DNA of 49,609 bases from Prevotellaceae bacterium UBA4336 (lineage in GTDB: Bacteria > Bacteroidota > Bacteroidia > Bacteroidales > Bacteroidaceae): the NCBI GenBank assembly GCA_002394305.1, contig DGTM01000016.1, forward strand, positions 1 to 49,609, in the 5' to 3' direction. Each line of letters begins with the position of its first letter. The stretch's first letter is position 1. Positions 40,271 to 48,957 of this stretch are shown piece after piece. The notes beneath the pieces are model-generated. The model was not told the origin of the DNA. It made no database searches and saw nothing but the letters and a program-made list of their open reading frames with translations. A program made the translations under genes and the position numbers.

Positions 40271-43200
40271 TTATTGTTCACTTTTCACGTCCTTTCCTTG
40301 GAACTTCTCGTGCAAGCCCTGGAACACGATGAAGAAAGCGGGCACGACGAAGAGCAGGGCGATGGTGCCGATGCTCATGCCGCCGATGACGCCGACAGCA
40401 AGGGCGCGGTTGCCGTTGGCTCCCGCTCCGCCCTCGATGACGAGGGGAATCATGCCAATAATCATCGTGAGCACAGTCATCAGGATGGGGCGCAGGCGTT
40501 CCTTACATGCCTCAAAGGCAGCCTCGGGGATGCTCATGCCCTGGGCGCGACGCTCGGAGGCGAACTCCGTTATCAGGATGGCCGTCTTCGCAAGCAAGCC
40601 AATCAGCATGATGACACCCGTCTGCAGGTAGATGTTGTTGTCCATGCCCGGTATCTGCTGCGTGTAGCCTAAGTAGGCGAACGCGAAGGCACCCATCAGG
40701 CCGAACGGTACGCTGAACAGCACAGCCCACGGCGTGAACCAGGAATTGTAGAGAGAGGCCAGGATGAGGTAGATGAGGATGGCGCAGATGATGTAGATGA
40801 AGGCCGTGGCATTGGAGCCGGAAGCCTCTTGCAGCTCGCGCGACATACCGCTGTACTCGTAGGTGGCGGTGGCGGGCATCTCCTCCTTGAACACTTCGGC
40901 AATCGCCTTTTGTGCGTCGCCCTCGGTGTAGCCGCTGCCGGGCGTCACGGAGCAGGTGATGCTCTGGAACAGGTTGAAGTGCTCGATGTTGGCCGGACCG
41001 ACAATCTCCTTCAGGCTGACGAACTCGGAGATGGGTGCCATCTTGCCGCCCTTCACCTGCACGAAGATGTTGTTGAGCGCCGACGGGTCGAGGCGGTACT
41101 CGGGCGAGGCGGCGGCCATGATACGATAGACCTTACCATATTGGTTGAAGTTGCCGACGTAGGCGCCTCCGCAGAAAGCGCCGAGCGTGTTGAGCACATC
41201 GGCTGGCGAAACGCCTGCGCGGTCGCACTGGGCAGGGTCGACACCGACCTGATACTTCGGGTAGCGCTCGGAATAGGTGGACATGGCGAAGGCTATCTCC
41301 GGACGCTCGTTCAGCTTGGCAATGAAGCGCTCGGTCTGGTGGGCGAACTCCGACAGGTTGCCGTCGGTAGGATCTTCGACTACCAGGGTGACGTCGTTAC
41401 TGGTGCCGTAGCCGGGAATCTGAGGCATCTGGAACGGGATAATCATTATGTTCTTGATGTCCAGCATACATTCAAAGGCGAACAGGTCCTTGACGACGTC
41501 GATCTGGTGCATTATGCCCGGACGTTCTTCCCAGTTCTTCAGGCGGACGACCAGCGTGGCGAAGTTGGAGCCTTCGCCGCCGAACATACCGAAGCCACAG
41601 CAGACAGCGAAGCTCTCCATCTCGGGAATCTTCTTCACCTTCTCTTCCACCTTCTTCAGTATCTCGCGTGTCTGCTGCAGCGTCGTACCTTCCGGTGTTC
41701 GTATCTCGGCCAGGAACACGCCCTGGTCCTCCTGGGGCACAAGGCCCGACGGCAGCTTCTGCATGAAGAACACGAGCAGGACGGAGGCCACGGCCAGCAG
41801 GGCCCAGGAGATGATGGGGCGCTTGATGAACTTCTGCACGGCCTTGCTGTACTTGTTGTAGACGGCGTTGTAGCTCACCTCGTAGGCTTTTTTCGTATAG
41901 TAGTTCAGGCTTTTGCCTTCCTTCTTTCCTTCCGTCACTCTCATCATGATGGCGCAGAGGGCGGGACACAGCGTCAGGGCCGATATGCACGAGAGGCCGA
42001 CGGACGAGGCAATCGTCACGCCGAACTGTGTGAAGAACGTGCCGGAGGTGCCTGGCATGAACGTCACGGGAATGAATACGGCCATGAACACGAGCGTACA
42101 CGACACGACGGCCACCGACACTTCGTTCATGGCCTGGCGTGTGGCTTCGCGGGCGTCAGTGAGGCCGTGCTCCATCTTCGCCATGACAGCCTCCACCACG
42201 ACGATGGCATCGTCCACCACCGTACCGATAGCCAGCACGAGGGCAAAGAGTGTCAGGATGTTGAGCGAGAAGCCTGCCATCTTGACGATGGCGAAGGTGC
42301 CCAGCAGGGAGACGATAATCGAGATGGAGGGGATGACCGTGGCCTTGAAGTTCTGCAGGAAGAAGTACACCACGAGCACGACGAGGATGATGGCAATGAC
42401 GAGTGTCTCGACCACGTTGTGTATGGCAGCGAAGAGGAAGTCGTCGCTGGTCATCATGGTCACGACCTCCAGGCCGGCAGGCATCGTCGGCTTCATGTCC
42501 TCGAAGGTCTTGTTGATGCGTGCGTTCACCTCTGTGGCATTGGCTCCCGGTGCCTGGAAGACCATGAAGAGGGCGCCCGGGCGGTCCTGGATGTTCGAGG
42601 TGTAGTTGTAGCTCATGGCGCCTATCTCCACCTCGGCCACGTCGCTCAGGTGGAGCAAGTGTCCGCCGTCGCTGGTGCGCAGCACGATGTCGTTGAACTC
42701 CTCGACGCTCTTCAGCGTGCCCTTGTACTCCATCGAGTACTGGTAGGCGTTCTTCGACTGTTCGCCCAGGGAGCCGATGGCGGCAACGAAGCTCTGGGTG
42801 CCGATGGCGTTGAAGACGTCGTCGGGCGTCAGGCCGTACTGTGCCATCACATCGGGCTTCATCCAGATGCGCAGGGCGTATGTGTTGCCCAGGCTCTGCA
42901 CGTTGCCCACACCGGTGATACGCATCAGTCGCGGCTTGATGTTGATGTCGACGTAGTTCGACACGAAGTCTTCGTCGTACTTGCCGTCGGCGCTCTTCAC
43001 GGCGAAAATCTGCAGGATGTTGCTCTGCTGCTTCTGCACGGTGATGCCTATCTTGTTCACCTCGGCAGGCAGCAGGGCCTGTGCGCGGGTCACGCGGTTC
43101 TGCACGTTCACGGCTGCCATGTCGGCGTCTACGCCTTGCTTGAAGTAGACATTGATGCTGACGTAGCCGGTCGACGAGGCCTTCGAGGTCATGTAGGTCA

Positions 43201-43426
43201 TGTCCGTCACGCCGTTGATGGCCTCTTCGAGTGGCTGGATGACGGACTTCATCACCGTGTTCTGGTCGGCACCCGAGTAGTTGGTCGAGATGAGGACGGT
43301 GGGCGGAGCAATATCGGGGTACTGCTCAATGGCCAGCGTGCTCATCGATATGTAGCCCACCAGCGCTATTACAATCGAGATGGCACACGCCATCACGTAT
43401 TTGTTGATGAATATGTTGTTCTTCAT
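40271..43426 (-). CDS. RND multidrug efflux transporter, HAE1 (AcrB) type
   Basis: A 1051-residue inner-membrane transporter with 12 transmembrane segments and two large periplasmic loops. Seen: TM1 start FINKYVMACAISIVIALVGY, PTVLISTNYSGADQNTV, the proton-relay pair in GTVVDDAIVVVEAVM (TM4, near residue 403), and a TM10 Lys in LIGLLAKTAILITEFA (near 952). Length and motifs match hydrophobe/amphiphile exporters of antibiotics, bile salts or detergents. The preceding gene encodes its periplasmic adaptor and the following one its outer-membrane channel, making a complete pump. Confidence 0.95.
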   Translation of the reverse strand: MKNNIFINKYVMACAISIVIALVGYISMSTLAIEQYPDIAPPTVLISTNYSGADQNTVMKSVIQPLEEAINGVTDMTYMTSKASSTGYVSINVYFKQGVDADMAAVNVQNRVTRAQALLPAEVNKIGITVQKQQSNILQIFAVKSADGKYDEDFVSNYVDINIKPRLMRITGVGNVQSLGNTYALRIWMKPDVMAQYGLTPDDVFNAIGTQSFVAAIGSLGEQSKNAYQYSMEYKGTLKSVEEFNDIVLRTSDGGHLLHLSDVAEVEIGAMSYNYTSNIQDRPGALFMVFQAPGANATEVNARINKTFEDMKPTMPAGLEVVTMMTSDDFLFAAIHNVVETLVIAIILVVLVVYFFLQNFKATVIPSISIIVSLLGTFAIVKMAGFSLNILTLFALVLAIGTVVDDAIVVVEAVMAKMEHGLTDAREATRQAMNEVSVAVVSCTLVFMAVFIPVTFMPGTSGTFFTQFGVTIASSVGLSCISALTLCPALCAIMMRVTEGKKEGKSLNYYTKKAYEVSYNAVYNKYSKAVQKFIKRPIISWALLAVASVLLVFFMQKLPSGLVPQEDQGVFLAEIRTPEGTTLQQTREILKKVEEKVKKIPEMESFAVCCGFGMFGGEGSNFATLVVRLKNWEERPGIMHQIDVVKDLFAFECMLDIKNIMIIPFQMPQIPGYGTSNDVTLVVEDPTDGNLSEFAHQTERFIAKLNERPEIAFAMSTYSERYPKYQVGVDPAQCDRAGVSPADVLNTLGAFCGGAYVGNFNQYGKVYRIMAAASPEYRLDPSALNNIFVQVKGGKMAPISEFVSLKEIVGPANIEHFNLFQSITCSVTPGSGYTEGDAQKAIAEVFKEEMPATATYEYSGMSRELQEASGSNATAFIYIICAILIYLILASLYNSWFTPWAVLFSVPFGLMGAFAFAYLGYTQQIPGMDNNIYLQTGVIMLIGLLAKTAILITEFASERRAQGMSIPEAAFEACKERLRPILMTVLTMIIGMIPLVIEGGAGANGNRALAVGVIGGMSIGTIALLFVVPAFFIVFQGLHEKFQGKDVKSEQ

Positions 43427-43442
43427 TACTGCTTCGTGATTA

Positions 43443-43452
43443 CGTTATAACG
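43443..43452. repeat. CGTTATAACG junction motif
   Basis: Within TTCGTGATTACGTTATAACGAC between the adaptor and transporter genes. Confidence 0.8.
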
Positions 43453-43484
43453 ACGTTGCGATATTACGGGGGGACTTTGCGGGA

Positions 43485-44618
43485 CTATTGGACACTGACG
43501 ACATCGTTTTCTCCGAACAGGACCTTCTGTCCCTCCACGACGTTGTTGGCTCCGACTGTCACAATCTTGTCGCCTTCGTTCAGGCCGGCCCTGACGATGC
43601 AGTCCTTGCCGTTGCCGACGTCCTCTATCTTCACGTCGACTGCTGTTGCCGTGCTGTCGGCCTTCACGGCGTATACGAGTGACTTGTCCTGCAGGCGCAC
43701 TACGGCATCCTGGGGTATGACTATCACGTCCTTCTCGGCATAGGGCATCACCACCGTGCCCTGTACGCCCGAGTAGAGATGTCCGTCGGGGTTGGGGAAC
43801 GATGCCTTGCAAGCCAGGGAGCCCGTTGCGGCATTGACGACACCCGTCAGGCTGGTGATGCGGCCCTTATGCGGGTATTCGGTGCCGTTCTTCATGACGA
43901 ACGTCACTTCGGGCAGGTTGGCCAGGAACTTTTCCTTGTCGGCGTTCGACATGCCTGCCTGCACCATCTCCTCGCTAATGGCTTCCGTCACGGAGAACTC
44001 GGCGTCCATCTTCGTGTTGCCGCTCAGCAGGGTCAGTTCGGACAGGGGCGACACCTGGTCGCCGGCGCGTACGGGAATCTCGCCGATGACGCCTGACACC
44101 GGAGCCGTGATGGTGCAGAAGCCGAGGTCGACCTTAGCGCGGTTGACTGCCGCACGTGCCTGTGCCACAGCCGCCTGTGCCTGGCGATAGGCGTTCTGCG
44201 AATTGTCGAGCATGTAGCGGCTGACTATCTTTTTGTCGAACAGGTTCTGGTTCGATTCGAACTCCAGCTTTGCGCTGTTCTCGTTGGCGAGTGCTGCCTC
44301 CAGGTTGGCCCGTGCTGCTTCCAAATCCAGCTGTGCGTTGCGCGAGTCGATGAGGAAGAGGGTCTGCCCCTTCTTCACCAGCTCTCCTTCGCTGACGCAG
44401 ATTTTCATTAGCTGGCCGCTCACTTGTGGTGTGATGTTCACGTCGGCCTGACCTTTCATCTTGGCGCTGAACTTCACGGTCATCGTGATGTCCTGTTTCT
44501 TCACGTCCAATGTTTCGTACGATGATGGAACGAATTTAGGCACGTCGGGGCTGCACGATGCCAAACCGGCAACCGTACCGAGCATGCATGTCCACTTTGC
44601 AAGATTCTTTCTGTTCAT
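43485..44618 (-). CDS. RND periplasmic adaptor (membrane fusion protein), AcrA type
   Basis: A 377-residue lipoprotein (leader LGTVAGLASCS). It has the usual palindromic layout: a lipoyl half-motif VNITPQVSGQLMKICVSEGELVKKGQ (near residue 60), a coiled-coil hairpin (about 95-165, AARANLEAALANENSAKLEFE), a second lipoyl half FCTITAPVSGVIGEIPVRAGDQV, then beta-barrel and membrane-proximal domains. It bridges the inner-membrane transporter and outer-membrane channel. It is first in the operon, with a -7 box at 44692-44699 and a 9-bp direct repeat near the transcript start that may be an operator. Confidence 0.93.
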   Translation of the reverse strand: MNRKNLAKWTCMLGTVAGLASCSPDVPKFVPSSYETLDVKKQDITMTVKFSAKMKGQADVNITPQVSGQLMKICVSEGELVKKGQTLFLIDSRNAQLDLEAARANLEAALANENSAKLEFESNQNLFDKKIVSRYMLDNSQNAYRQAQAAVAQARAAVNRAKVDLGFCTITAPVSGVIGEIPVRAGDQVSPLSELTLLSGNTKMDAEFSVTEAISEEMVQAGMSNADKEKFLANLPEVTFVMKNGTEYPHKGRITSLTGVVNAATGSLACKASFPNPDGHLYSGVQGTVVMPYAEKDVIVIPQDAVVRLQDKSLVYAVKADSTATAVDVKIEDVGNGKDCIVRAGLNEGDKIVTVGANNVVEGQKVLFGENDVVSVQ

Positions 44619-44652
44619 TTTCTTTGTTCTGTATTGTTTATTATTATGGTTT

Positions 44653-44678
44653 GCTGTACGTGATTAATAGCTGTACGT
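44653..44678. promoter_or_regulatory. Direct repeat GCTGTACGT x2, candidate operator
   Basis: GCTGTACGT occurs at 44653-44661 and 44670-44678, 17 bp apart. It lies just downstream of the predicted start of the efflux operon. AraC-type proteins often bind paired direct repeats, and an AraC-type gene lies upstream. Confidence 0.45.
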
Positions 44679-44691
44679 AAATTATCTCGCA

Positions 44692-44699
44692 CAAAGATA
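44692..44699 (-). promoter_or_regulatory. -7 box for the efflux operon
   Basis: CAAAGATA on the plus strand is TATCTTTG on the minus strand, a full consensus match. The leader would be about 66 bases. Confidence 0.65.
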
Positions 44700-44826
44700 G
44701 ACATTTTCTTGCAGATAGAGGCTAATGCAGCTGCCTAAACATCGGGTTTATGCAGATTTTGCAACTATTTTTGCATATTTCGGAAGTCCGCGCGCCGCTG
44801 CAAGTTGCCCGAAACGGCATTGCGGA

Positions 44827-44861
44827 CAAAAAAAGGCCCCTTCCGAATCTTCCCGAGGGGC
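44827..44861 (-). terminator. Rho-independent terminator after the membrane AraC gene
   Basis: On the minus strand GCCCC (from 44861) pairs with GGGGC (to 44836), followed by CTTTTTTT (44835-44828). The GC stem followed by a U-run is the classic form. It isolates the regulator gene from the efflux operon. Confidence 0.75.
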
Positions 44862-45030
44862 AGTTTTCTTGCCGGAGCAGATGCAGATGGTCAGGGTGCC
44901 GTCGCTGAAGCCGATGGAAGAAAGCTTAGCTTCTTCTCTTATACCTTATATTATATAATGTGGAGGGTTGCTGCTTCGCGTTGCCCCGACGGCCGTGCCG
45001 ACGGCTGGGGAGGCCTACGCTAAGCGGGCG

Positions 45031-46137
45031 CTACAGCCTCTCGTTCCGCATCCAAGCCGTCACGGTCGTGCCCATGACCTGCTTGAAGGCAATGCCGAAG
45101 GTGCTGTAGCTGCGGAAGCCGCTCTCGTCGGCAAGCTGCTGGGCGGTAACGCGCCGACGGCTGGCAACGGCTTGTTTGTAGAGGTCGATAAAATGGCGGA
45201 TGCGCAGACTGTTGATGTAGGAATTGTAGGTCGTGCCTTGCCTTGAGAAGTATTGGCTGAGGTAGTAGCGGTTGGTCCCCACGGCAGCGGAGAGCTGATA
45301 GAGCGTCAGGCCGTGCTGCAGGTAAAGCTGGGTGTTCTCGCAGTGCAGTTCCAGCAGCTGCCCGATGTTGGAAGGAAGGGTGAGAGGCACCGTAGACGCT
45401 GCCTTGGGGACCTCGTCTGTCTCCTGGTCTGCCGGTGCCACGTCGTCCAAATGCTGGAGCGTCTCCACGCGCCACAGCATGATGCCGAGAATCAGGAGGT
45501 CGTTTACCTGCACGACATACTCGTAGGTCAGGCTCAGGGTGCCGCTGCTGTAGAAGGCGAGACATATCATGATAACGAACAGCACCACCAGGCTCTGCCA
45601 CACCTCTTTGTGCTCCAGGTCGGCATAATTGTCGCGCAGCCACCGCCTGTACTGCCTGATGGCATGCAGCATGTACAACATCTGGACAAGCACCAAGAAC
45701 AGGAAATAGCCTTGCACGTACTGGATGTAGGACTCGATGCGATGTGTGAGGAAAGCCGCCATGATACAGACAAAGGGCAGCATGGCCACGGCGATAGGCC
45801 ATAAGGGGCGGCGGCGGTCCTGCAGCATGCAGAGCATGATAGCCATTATGGTAGGCACGATTGTCACACAGTCGAGGAACACAGCCAACATGCAGTACAG
45901 CGACTTTGTGTTCCACGGATTGAGGAAGGAGAACGGCATCCACCACACATGGCTCAGGGTTGCCACGACAAAAAAGACAGCAGCCCAGCGACGCAGACGC
46001 ACCGGCGAAGTGACGTCGGACGCAAAAGCATTGCCGCGGCGAAACAACAGGTAGATACATGCAATGACCGATGCAAACGTCACCCCACCATAGAACATGA
46101 GGAAAAGAATGTTTTCAAGTGATTGAGTATAATACAT
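45031..46137 (-). CDS. Membrane-embedded AraC-type regulator
   Basis: A 368-residue protein. The start ATG at 46137 (MYYTQSLENILFLMFYGG) is chosen because a -7 box lies at 46181-46188; the frame stays open further upstream but would cross that promoter. Residues about 8-225 contain six or seven hydrophobic segments; the C-terminal 100 residues form an AraC DNA-binding domain (LTLYQLSAAVGTNRYYLSQYF, VTAQQLADESGFRSYSTFGIAFKQVMG). Helix-turn-helix domains tethered to multispan membrane parts are known among Bacteroidota, but the signal is unknown. It lies upstream of the RND operon on the same strand, separated by a terminator, so it may control that operon. Confidence 0.85.
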   Translation of the reverse strand: MYYTQSLENILFLMFYGGVTFASVIACIYLLFRRGNAFASDVTSPVRLRRWAAVFFVVATLSHVWWMPFSFLNPWNTKSLYCMLAVFLDCVTIVPTIMAIMLCMLQDRRRPLWPIAVAMLPFVCIMAAFLTHRIESYIQYVQGYFLFLVLVQMLYMLHAIRQYRRWLRDNYADLEHKEVWQSLVVLFVIMICLAFYSSGTLSLTYEYVVQVNDLLILGIMLWRVETLQHLDDVAPADQETDEVPKAASTVPLTLPSNIGQLLELHCENTQLYLQHGLTLYQLSAAVGTNRYYLSQYFSRQGTTYNSYINSLRIRHFIDLYKQAVASRRRVTAQQLADESGFRSYSTFGIAFKQVMGTTVTAWMRNERL

Positions 46138-46180
46138 GCTGTAATATAATAGGTTGTCCCCTTTTTCCCTTTTTGCGACA

Positions 46181-46188
46181 CAAAAGTA
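46181..46188 (-). promoter_or_regulatory. -7 box for the membrane AraC gene
   Basis: CAAAAGTA on the plus strand is TACTTTTG on the minus strand, a TAnnTTTG match, 43 bp before the chosen start. It decides the start codon. Confidence 0.6.
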
Positions 46189-46450
46189 CGAAATAATTCC
46201 GATACGACATGCATCTTTACTTATTTTTTTTGATTTTTTTTGCAAGATGGCGTCGGCAGATGGTGGCGGGGCACTATCCTTTCTGTCACAACCCGCCCTC
46301 CTCCGCCTCCCACGGGAAGGGAAAACGGCACTCTGTCTGCACGATGGCCGTCCACTCTCCGCAGGGGGCAAAGACGAACCGTTTTTTGCAAAAAAGGACA
46401 GAAAGGGCATACTTTTTGCTGCGAGACGACGTATTCCGCCCGATTTTCAT

Positions 46451-46458
46451 TATCTTTG
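46451..46458 (+). promoter_or_regulatory. -7 box for the thioredoxin-like gene
   Basis: TATCTTTG, full match, 87 bp before the ATG at 46546. No correctly spaced TTTG -33 box. Confidence 0.55.
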
Positions 46459-46545
46459 CAACGCATTCCAGCGGCTGCCGACCCGAAAGAAGGAAAGGAA
46501 ACCGGCAAGCCGACGCGATGCCCGGACACACAACACGAAAAGAAG

Positions 46546-47046
46546 ATGAAAAGATTCAAGACATTTCTGTTTTCCACAGCCCTCGTTTTCACCGCAAACG
46601 CACAGACCAGCCTGAAGAAAGTCTACGACGAGGACATCAACCCCGCCCAGCAGATAGACCAGGCTCTGACAAGAGCCAAGGCCGGAGGCAAGTTCGTCGT
46701 CTGCCAGGTGGGCGGCAATTGGTGCCCCTGGTGCCTGAGGTTTGCCGACTTCATAACGAACGACACCGCAATCAGCAAAGTCATCGGCGAGAACTTCGAG
46801 TACATACATGTGAACTACAACCCCCGCAAGTCGGAGGGAGAAGCCAAGGCCGAACAGGCAGCGGCGCTGATGAAGCGGCTGGGGAATTGCGGCCGTTTCG
46901 GGTTCCCCGTGTTCGTCGTGCTGGACGGCGACGGCAAGGTGATTCACATTCAGGACTCGAGCTTCCTGGAAGAGGGGCAGGGCTACAACCAGGAGAAAGT
47001 GCTCCGTTTCTTCAGGAGCTGGACCCCGAAAGCCGCAAAGCAATGA
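46546..47046 (+). CDS. Exported thioredoxin-like protein
   Basis: A 166-residue protein with a signal peptide (MKRFKTFLFSTALVFTANAQ) and a thioredoxin fold. The redox motif is GGNWCPWCLRFADF (CPWC, near residue 60), and the cis-Pro segment is RFGFPVFVVLDGDGKVIH (near 123). It resembles the thioredoxin_7/DsbD-gamma-type proteins and likely acts in periplasmic disulfide reduction or cytochrome/thiol maintenance. The start at 46546 gives the signal peptide; the longer frame upstream crosses the -7 box. It is divergent from the membrane AraC gene and followed by a hairpin at 47081-47108. Confidence 0.85.
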   Translation: MKRFKTFLFSTALVFTANAQTSLKKVYDEDINPAQQIDQALTRAKAGGKFVVCQVGGNWCPWCLRFADFITNDTAISKVIGENFEYIHVNYNPRKSEGEAKAEQAAALMKRLGNCGRFGFPVFVVLDGDGKVIHIQDSSFLEEGQGYNQEKVLRFFRSWTPKAAKQ

Positions 47047-47080
47047 ATCCCGCCCCGGGTGAGAACCCTCGACAAACGCA

Positions 47081-47108
47081 GGAAGGCAACCCCATTAGGT
47101 TGCCTTCC
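47081..47108. terminator. Terminator hairpin after the thioredoxin-like gene
   Basis: GGAAGGCAACC and GGTTGCCTTCC form a perfect 11-bp stem around CCATTA. It lies 35 bp past the stop. No long U-run follows; symmetric position could serve either strand. Confidence 0.7.
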
Positions 47109-47479
47109 TTGCGGAGAGAGAGGTCTGTGAACCTATCCTCTAATGCGTTGATTATCAGTCTTAATCTTCTCTATCAAGTTGTCAAAGTAACACTTTTCTA
47201 TTAGTCGCGTTGACCACGACTTGACCACCGCAGTAGTCTTCTTACGTGGGTGCAAAGTTACACAAAAATGAACATACTTCCAAAAGAAGTTGCTTAAAAA
47301 ACGTAAAGGATGGCTGAAAACGCGCATTTTTAGTGATTTGAGGTTGGTGGAACGTATTTTTTCGAGATTACAACGGGCATTGCTTGTGTGTTACACTTGA
47401 TTTTAGCAATGATATTATCAACACAAGCTTGAAATAATCGACAAAATTGCGGATGGACGCAAAAAAATCGAGAGAACAT
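47109..47479. other. Gap with unexplained sequence and an orphan promoter match
   Basis: No reliable gene. A minus-strand frame (47133-47327, 64 codons, VTLHPRKKTTAVVKSWSTRL in it) could be a gene remnant, but I cannot assign it. A TAACTTTG box on the minus strand (47253-47260) points left towards the hairpin at 47081-47108, which would define a transcript of about 150 bases. Confidence 0.4.
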
Positions 47480-47510
47480 TTTGTCATACAAAGAAAAATA
47501 TCTATATTTG
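47480..47510 (+). promoter_or_regulatory. Complete Bacteroidota promoter (TTTG - 19 bp - TATATTTG)
   Basis: TTTG at 47480-47483 and TATATTTG at 47503-47510 with 19 bp between. Both elements and the spacing match the Bacteroides primary sigma consensus (TTTG/N19-21/TAnnTTTG). The ATG lies at 47553. Confidence 0.8.
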
Positions 47511-47552
47511 CACTCGACAAAAATACGTATTGGCGCAAAAATATCGAAAGCC

Positions 47553-48854
47553 ATGCTGATAGAAAGAAATTCATATTTACAAAAATTGATTGCACGTCGG
47601 GACAATGGCCGTGTAAAAGTTATCACCGGCATACGCCGTTGCGGAAAGTCCGTCTTGCTTTTCGACATCTACAAGGACTACTTGAAGAAAACGGGCATCA
47701 AAGACAATCAGATTATAGAAGTCCATCTGGATGAAAAAGCCAATGCCGAGTATCGCAACCCCATGAACCTGGATGACTATCTGCAAAAAAGAATAGGCAG
47801 AAAGAGGTCACAGCTCTATGTGCTAATAGACGAGATACAGGAGGTCGAGCCGATACAGAATCCGTGGCTGCCAGACAACAAGGAAGCGAAGATTACCTTT
47901 GTGGATGTCCTGATTGGGCTGATGAACAAGAAAAACGTGGATGTCTATGTGACGGGCAGCAATTCGAGGATGCTTTCAAAGGATGTCATGACGCAGTTTA
48001 GAGACCGTGGCGATGAAATACACGTGAATCCCTTGACCTATAAGGAATTCTATAGCTCATATCAAGGTGACAGAAGAGACGCTTGGGGAGCATTCTGCAC
48101 TTTTGGCGGACTACCCAAAGTGGCAACAGAGGCCACAGATGAAGATCGAACCGCCTATCTGCAAGACCTGATGACGAGAACCTATCTGCGCGATGTCGTG
48201 GAGAGGAACAAGATACAGAAAGACGAGTCGCTGCTCAGGGAGATGCTGCTTGTAGTGGCAAGCAGTGTGGGGTCGTTGACTAATCCCAAGAAACTGGAGC
48301 AGACCTTCCAGAGTGTGAAGCAGCAGAAGCTCACCGATGACACCATCAGCCGTTATCTTGACTATTGTGAGGAAGCTTATCTGATAAAGAAAGCCTTCAG
48401 GTATGACATTAAAGGTAGGAAATATATCGGAACGCCACTGAAGTATTACTTCACCGATGTTGGCCTGAGAAATGCGCTACTGAATTTTCGTCAAAGCGAA
48501 GAGAATCACTTGATGGAGAATATCATCTACAACGAATTGTGCGTTCGCGGCTTCAGCGTCGATGTAGGTATTGTGGAATACAACTATAAAGATGAGGAGG
48601 GGAAAAGTAAGCGCAGGCAGGTGGAGGTGGATTTTGTAGTCAACAAGACCAACCTGCGTTACTACATCCAATCGGCTTTCGCCATTCCCGATGATGAGAA
48701 ACGCGAGCAGGAAATAAACTCGCTTAAGCGTATAGGTGACTCATACCAGCGGATTGTCGTTCAGCGTGATTTGCACCTACCTTACTATGATGAGAACGGC
48801 ATCTATTACATTGGCTTGGAGAATTTTCTGCTGAAATTTATTGATGAACTGTAA
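47553..48854 (+). CDS. AAA+ ATPase with C-terminal DUF4143
   Basis: A 433-residue protein. The start at 47553 lies about 37 bases after the predicted transcript start; the frame opens earlier only through a TTG that precedes the promoter. Walker A is GIRRCGKSVLLFDIY (near residue 26), Walker B is LYVLIDEIQEVE (near 88), and sensor 1 is VYVTGSNSRML. The C-terminal domain from about 200 (TYLRDVVERNKIQ, YYFTDVGLRNALLN, VEVDFVV near 378) is DUF4143, which resembles a nuclease-like fold in the EVDFVV segment. Such proteins are common, often multi-copy, in Bacteroidota; roles in mobile-element or toxin-antitoxin biology have been suggested but are unproven. The AT-rich codon use differs from the GC-rich neighbours, consistent with horizontal transfer. 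Confidence 0.87.
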   Translation: MLIERNSYLQKLIARRDNGRVKVITGIRRCGKSVLLFDIYKDYLKKTGIKDNQIIEVHLDEKANAEYRNPMNLDDYLQKRIGRKRSQLYVLIDEIQEVEPIQNPWLPDNKEAKITFVDVLIGLMNKKNVDVYVTGSNSRMLSKDVMTQFRDRGDEIHVNPLTYKEFYSSYQGDRRDAWGAFCTFGGLPKVATEATDEDRTAYLQDLMTRTYLRDVVERNKIQKDESLLREMLLVVASSVGSLTNPKKLEQTFQSVKQQKLTDDTISRYLDYCEEAYLIKKAFRYDIKGRKYIGTPLKYYFTDVGLRNALLNFRQSEENHLMENIIYNELCVRGFSVDVGIVEYNYKDEEGKSKRRQVEVDFVVNKTNLRYYIQSAFAIPDDEKREQEINSLKRIGDSYQRIVVQRDLHLPYYDENGIYYIGLENFLLKFIDEL

Positions 48855-48957
48855 AACTTTGCGCCATTGCCATTCGTGCGCCATATGTTCAGCATATTCC
48901 AAGCATACGTTGAAAATATCCAAAACGATGTCTGCCTAGAAGACTTATATATTTATC

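Noticed and set aside
46138..46410. Amino-terminal extension of the membrane AraC gene up to 46410
   Set aside because: It crosses the -7 box at 46181-46188 and reads as Ser/Arg/Pro-rich shadow sequence; the ATG at 46137 starts a proper membrane segment.
47133..47327. 64-codon minus-strand frame as an integrase or transposase fragment
   Set aside because: It lacks catalytic motifs and I could not match it to a known family; it starts upstream of the only promoter match.
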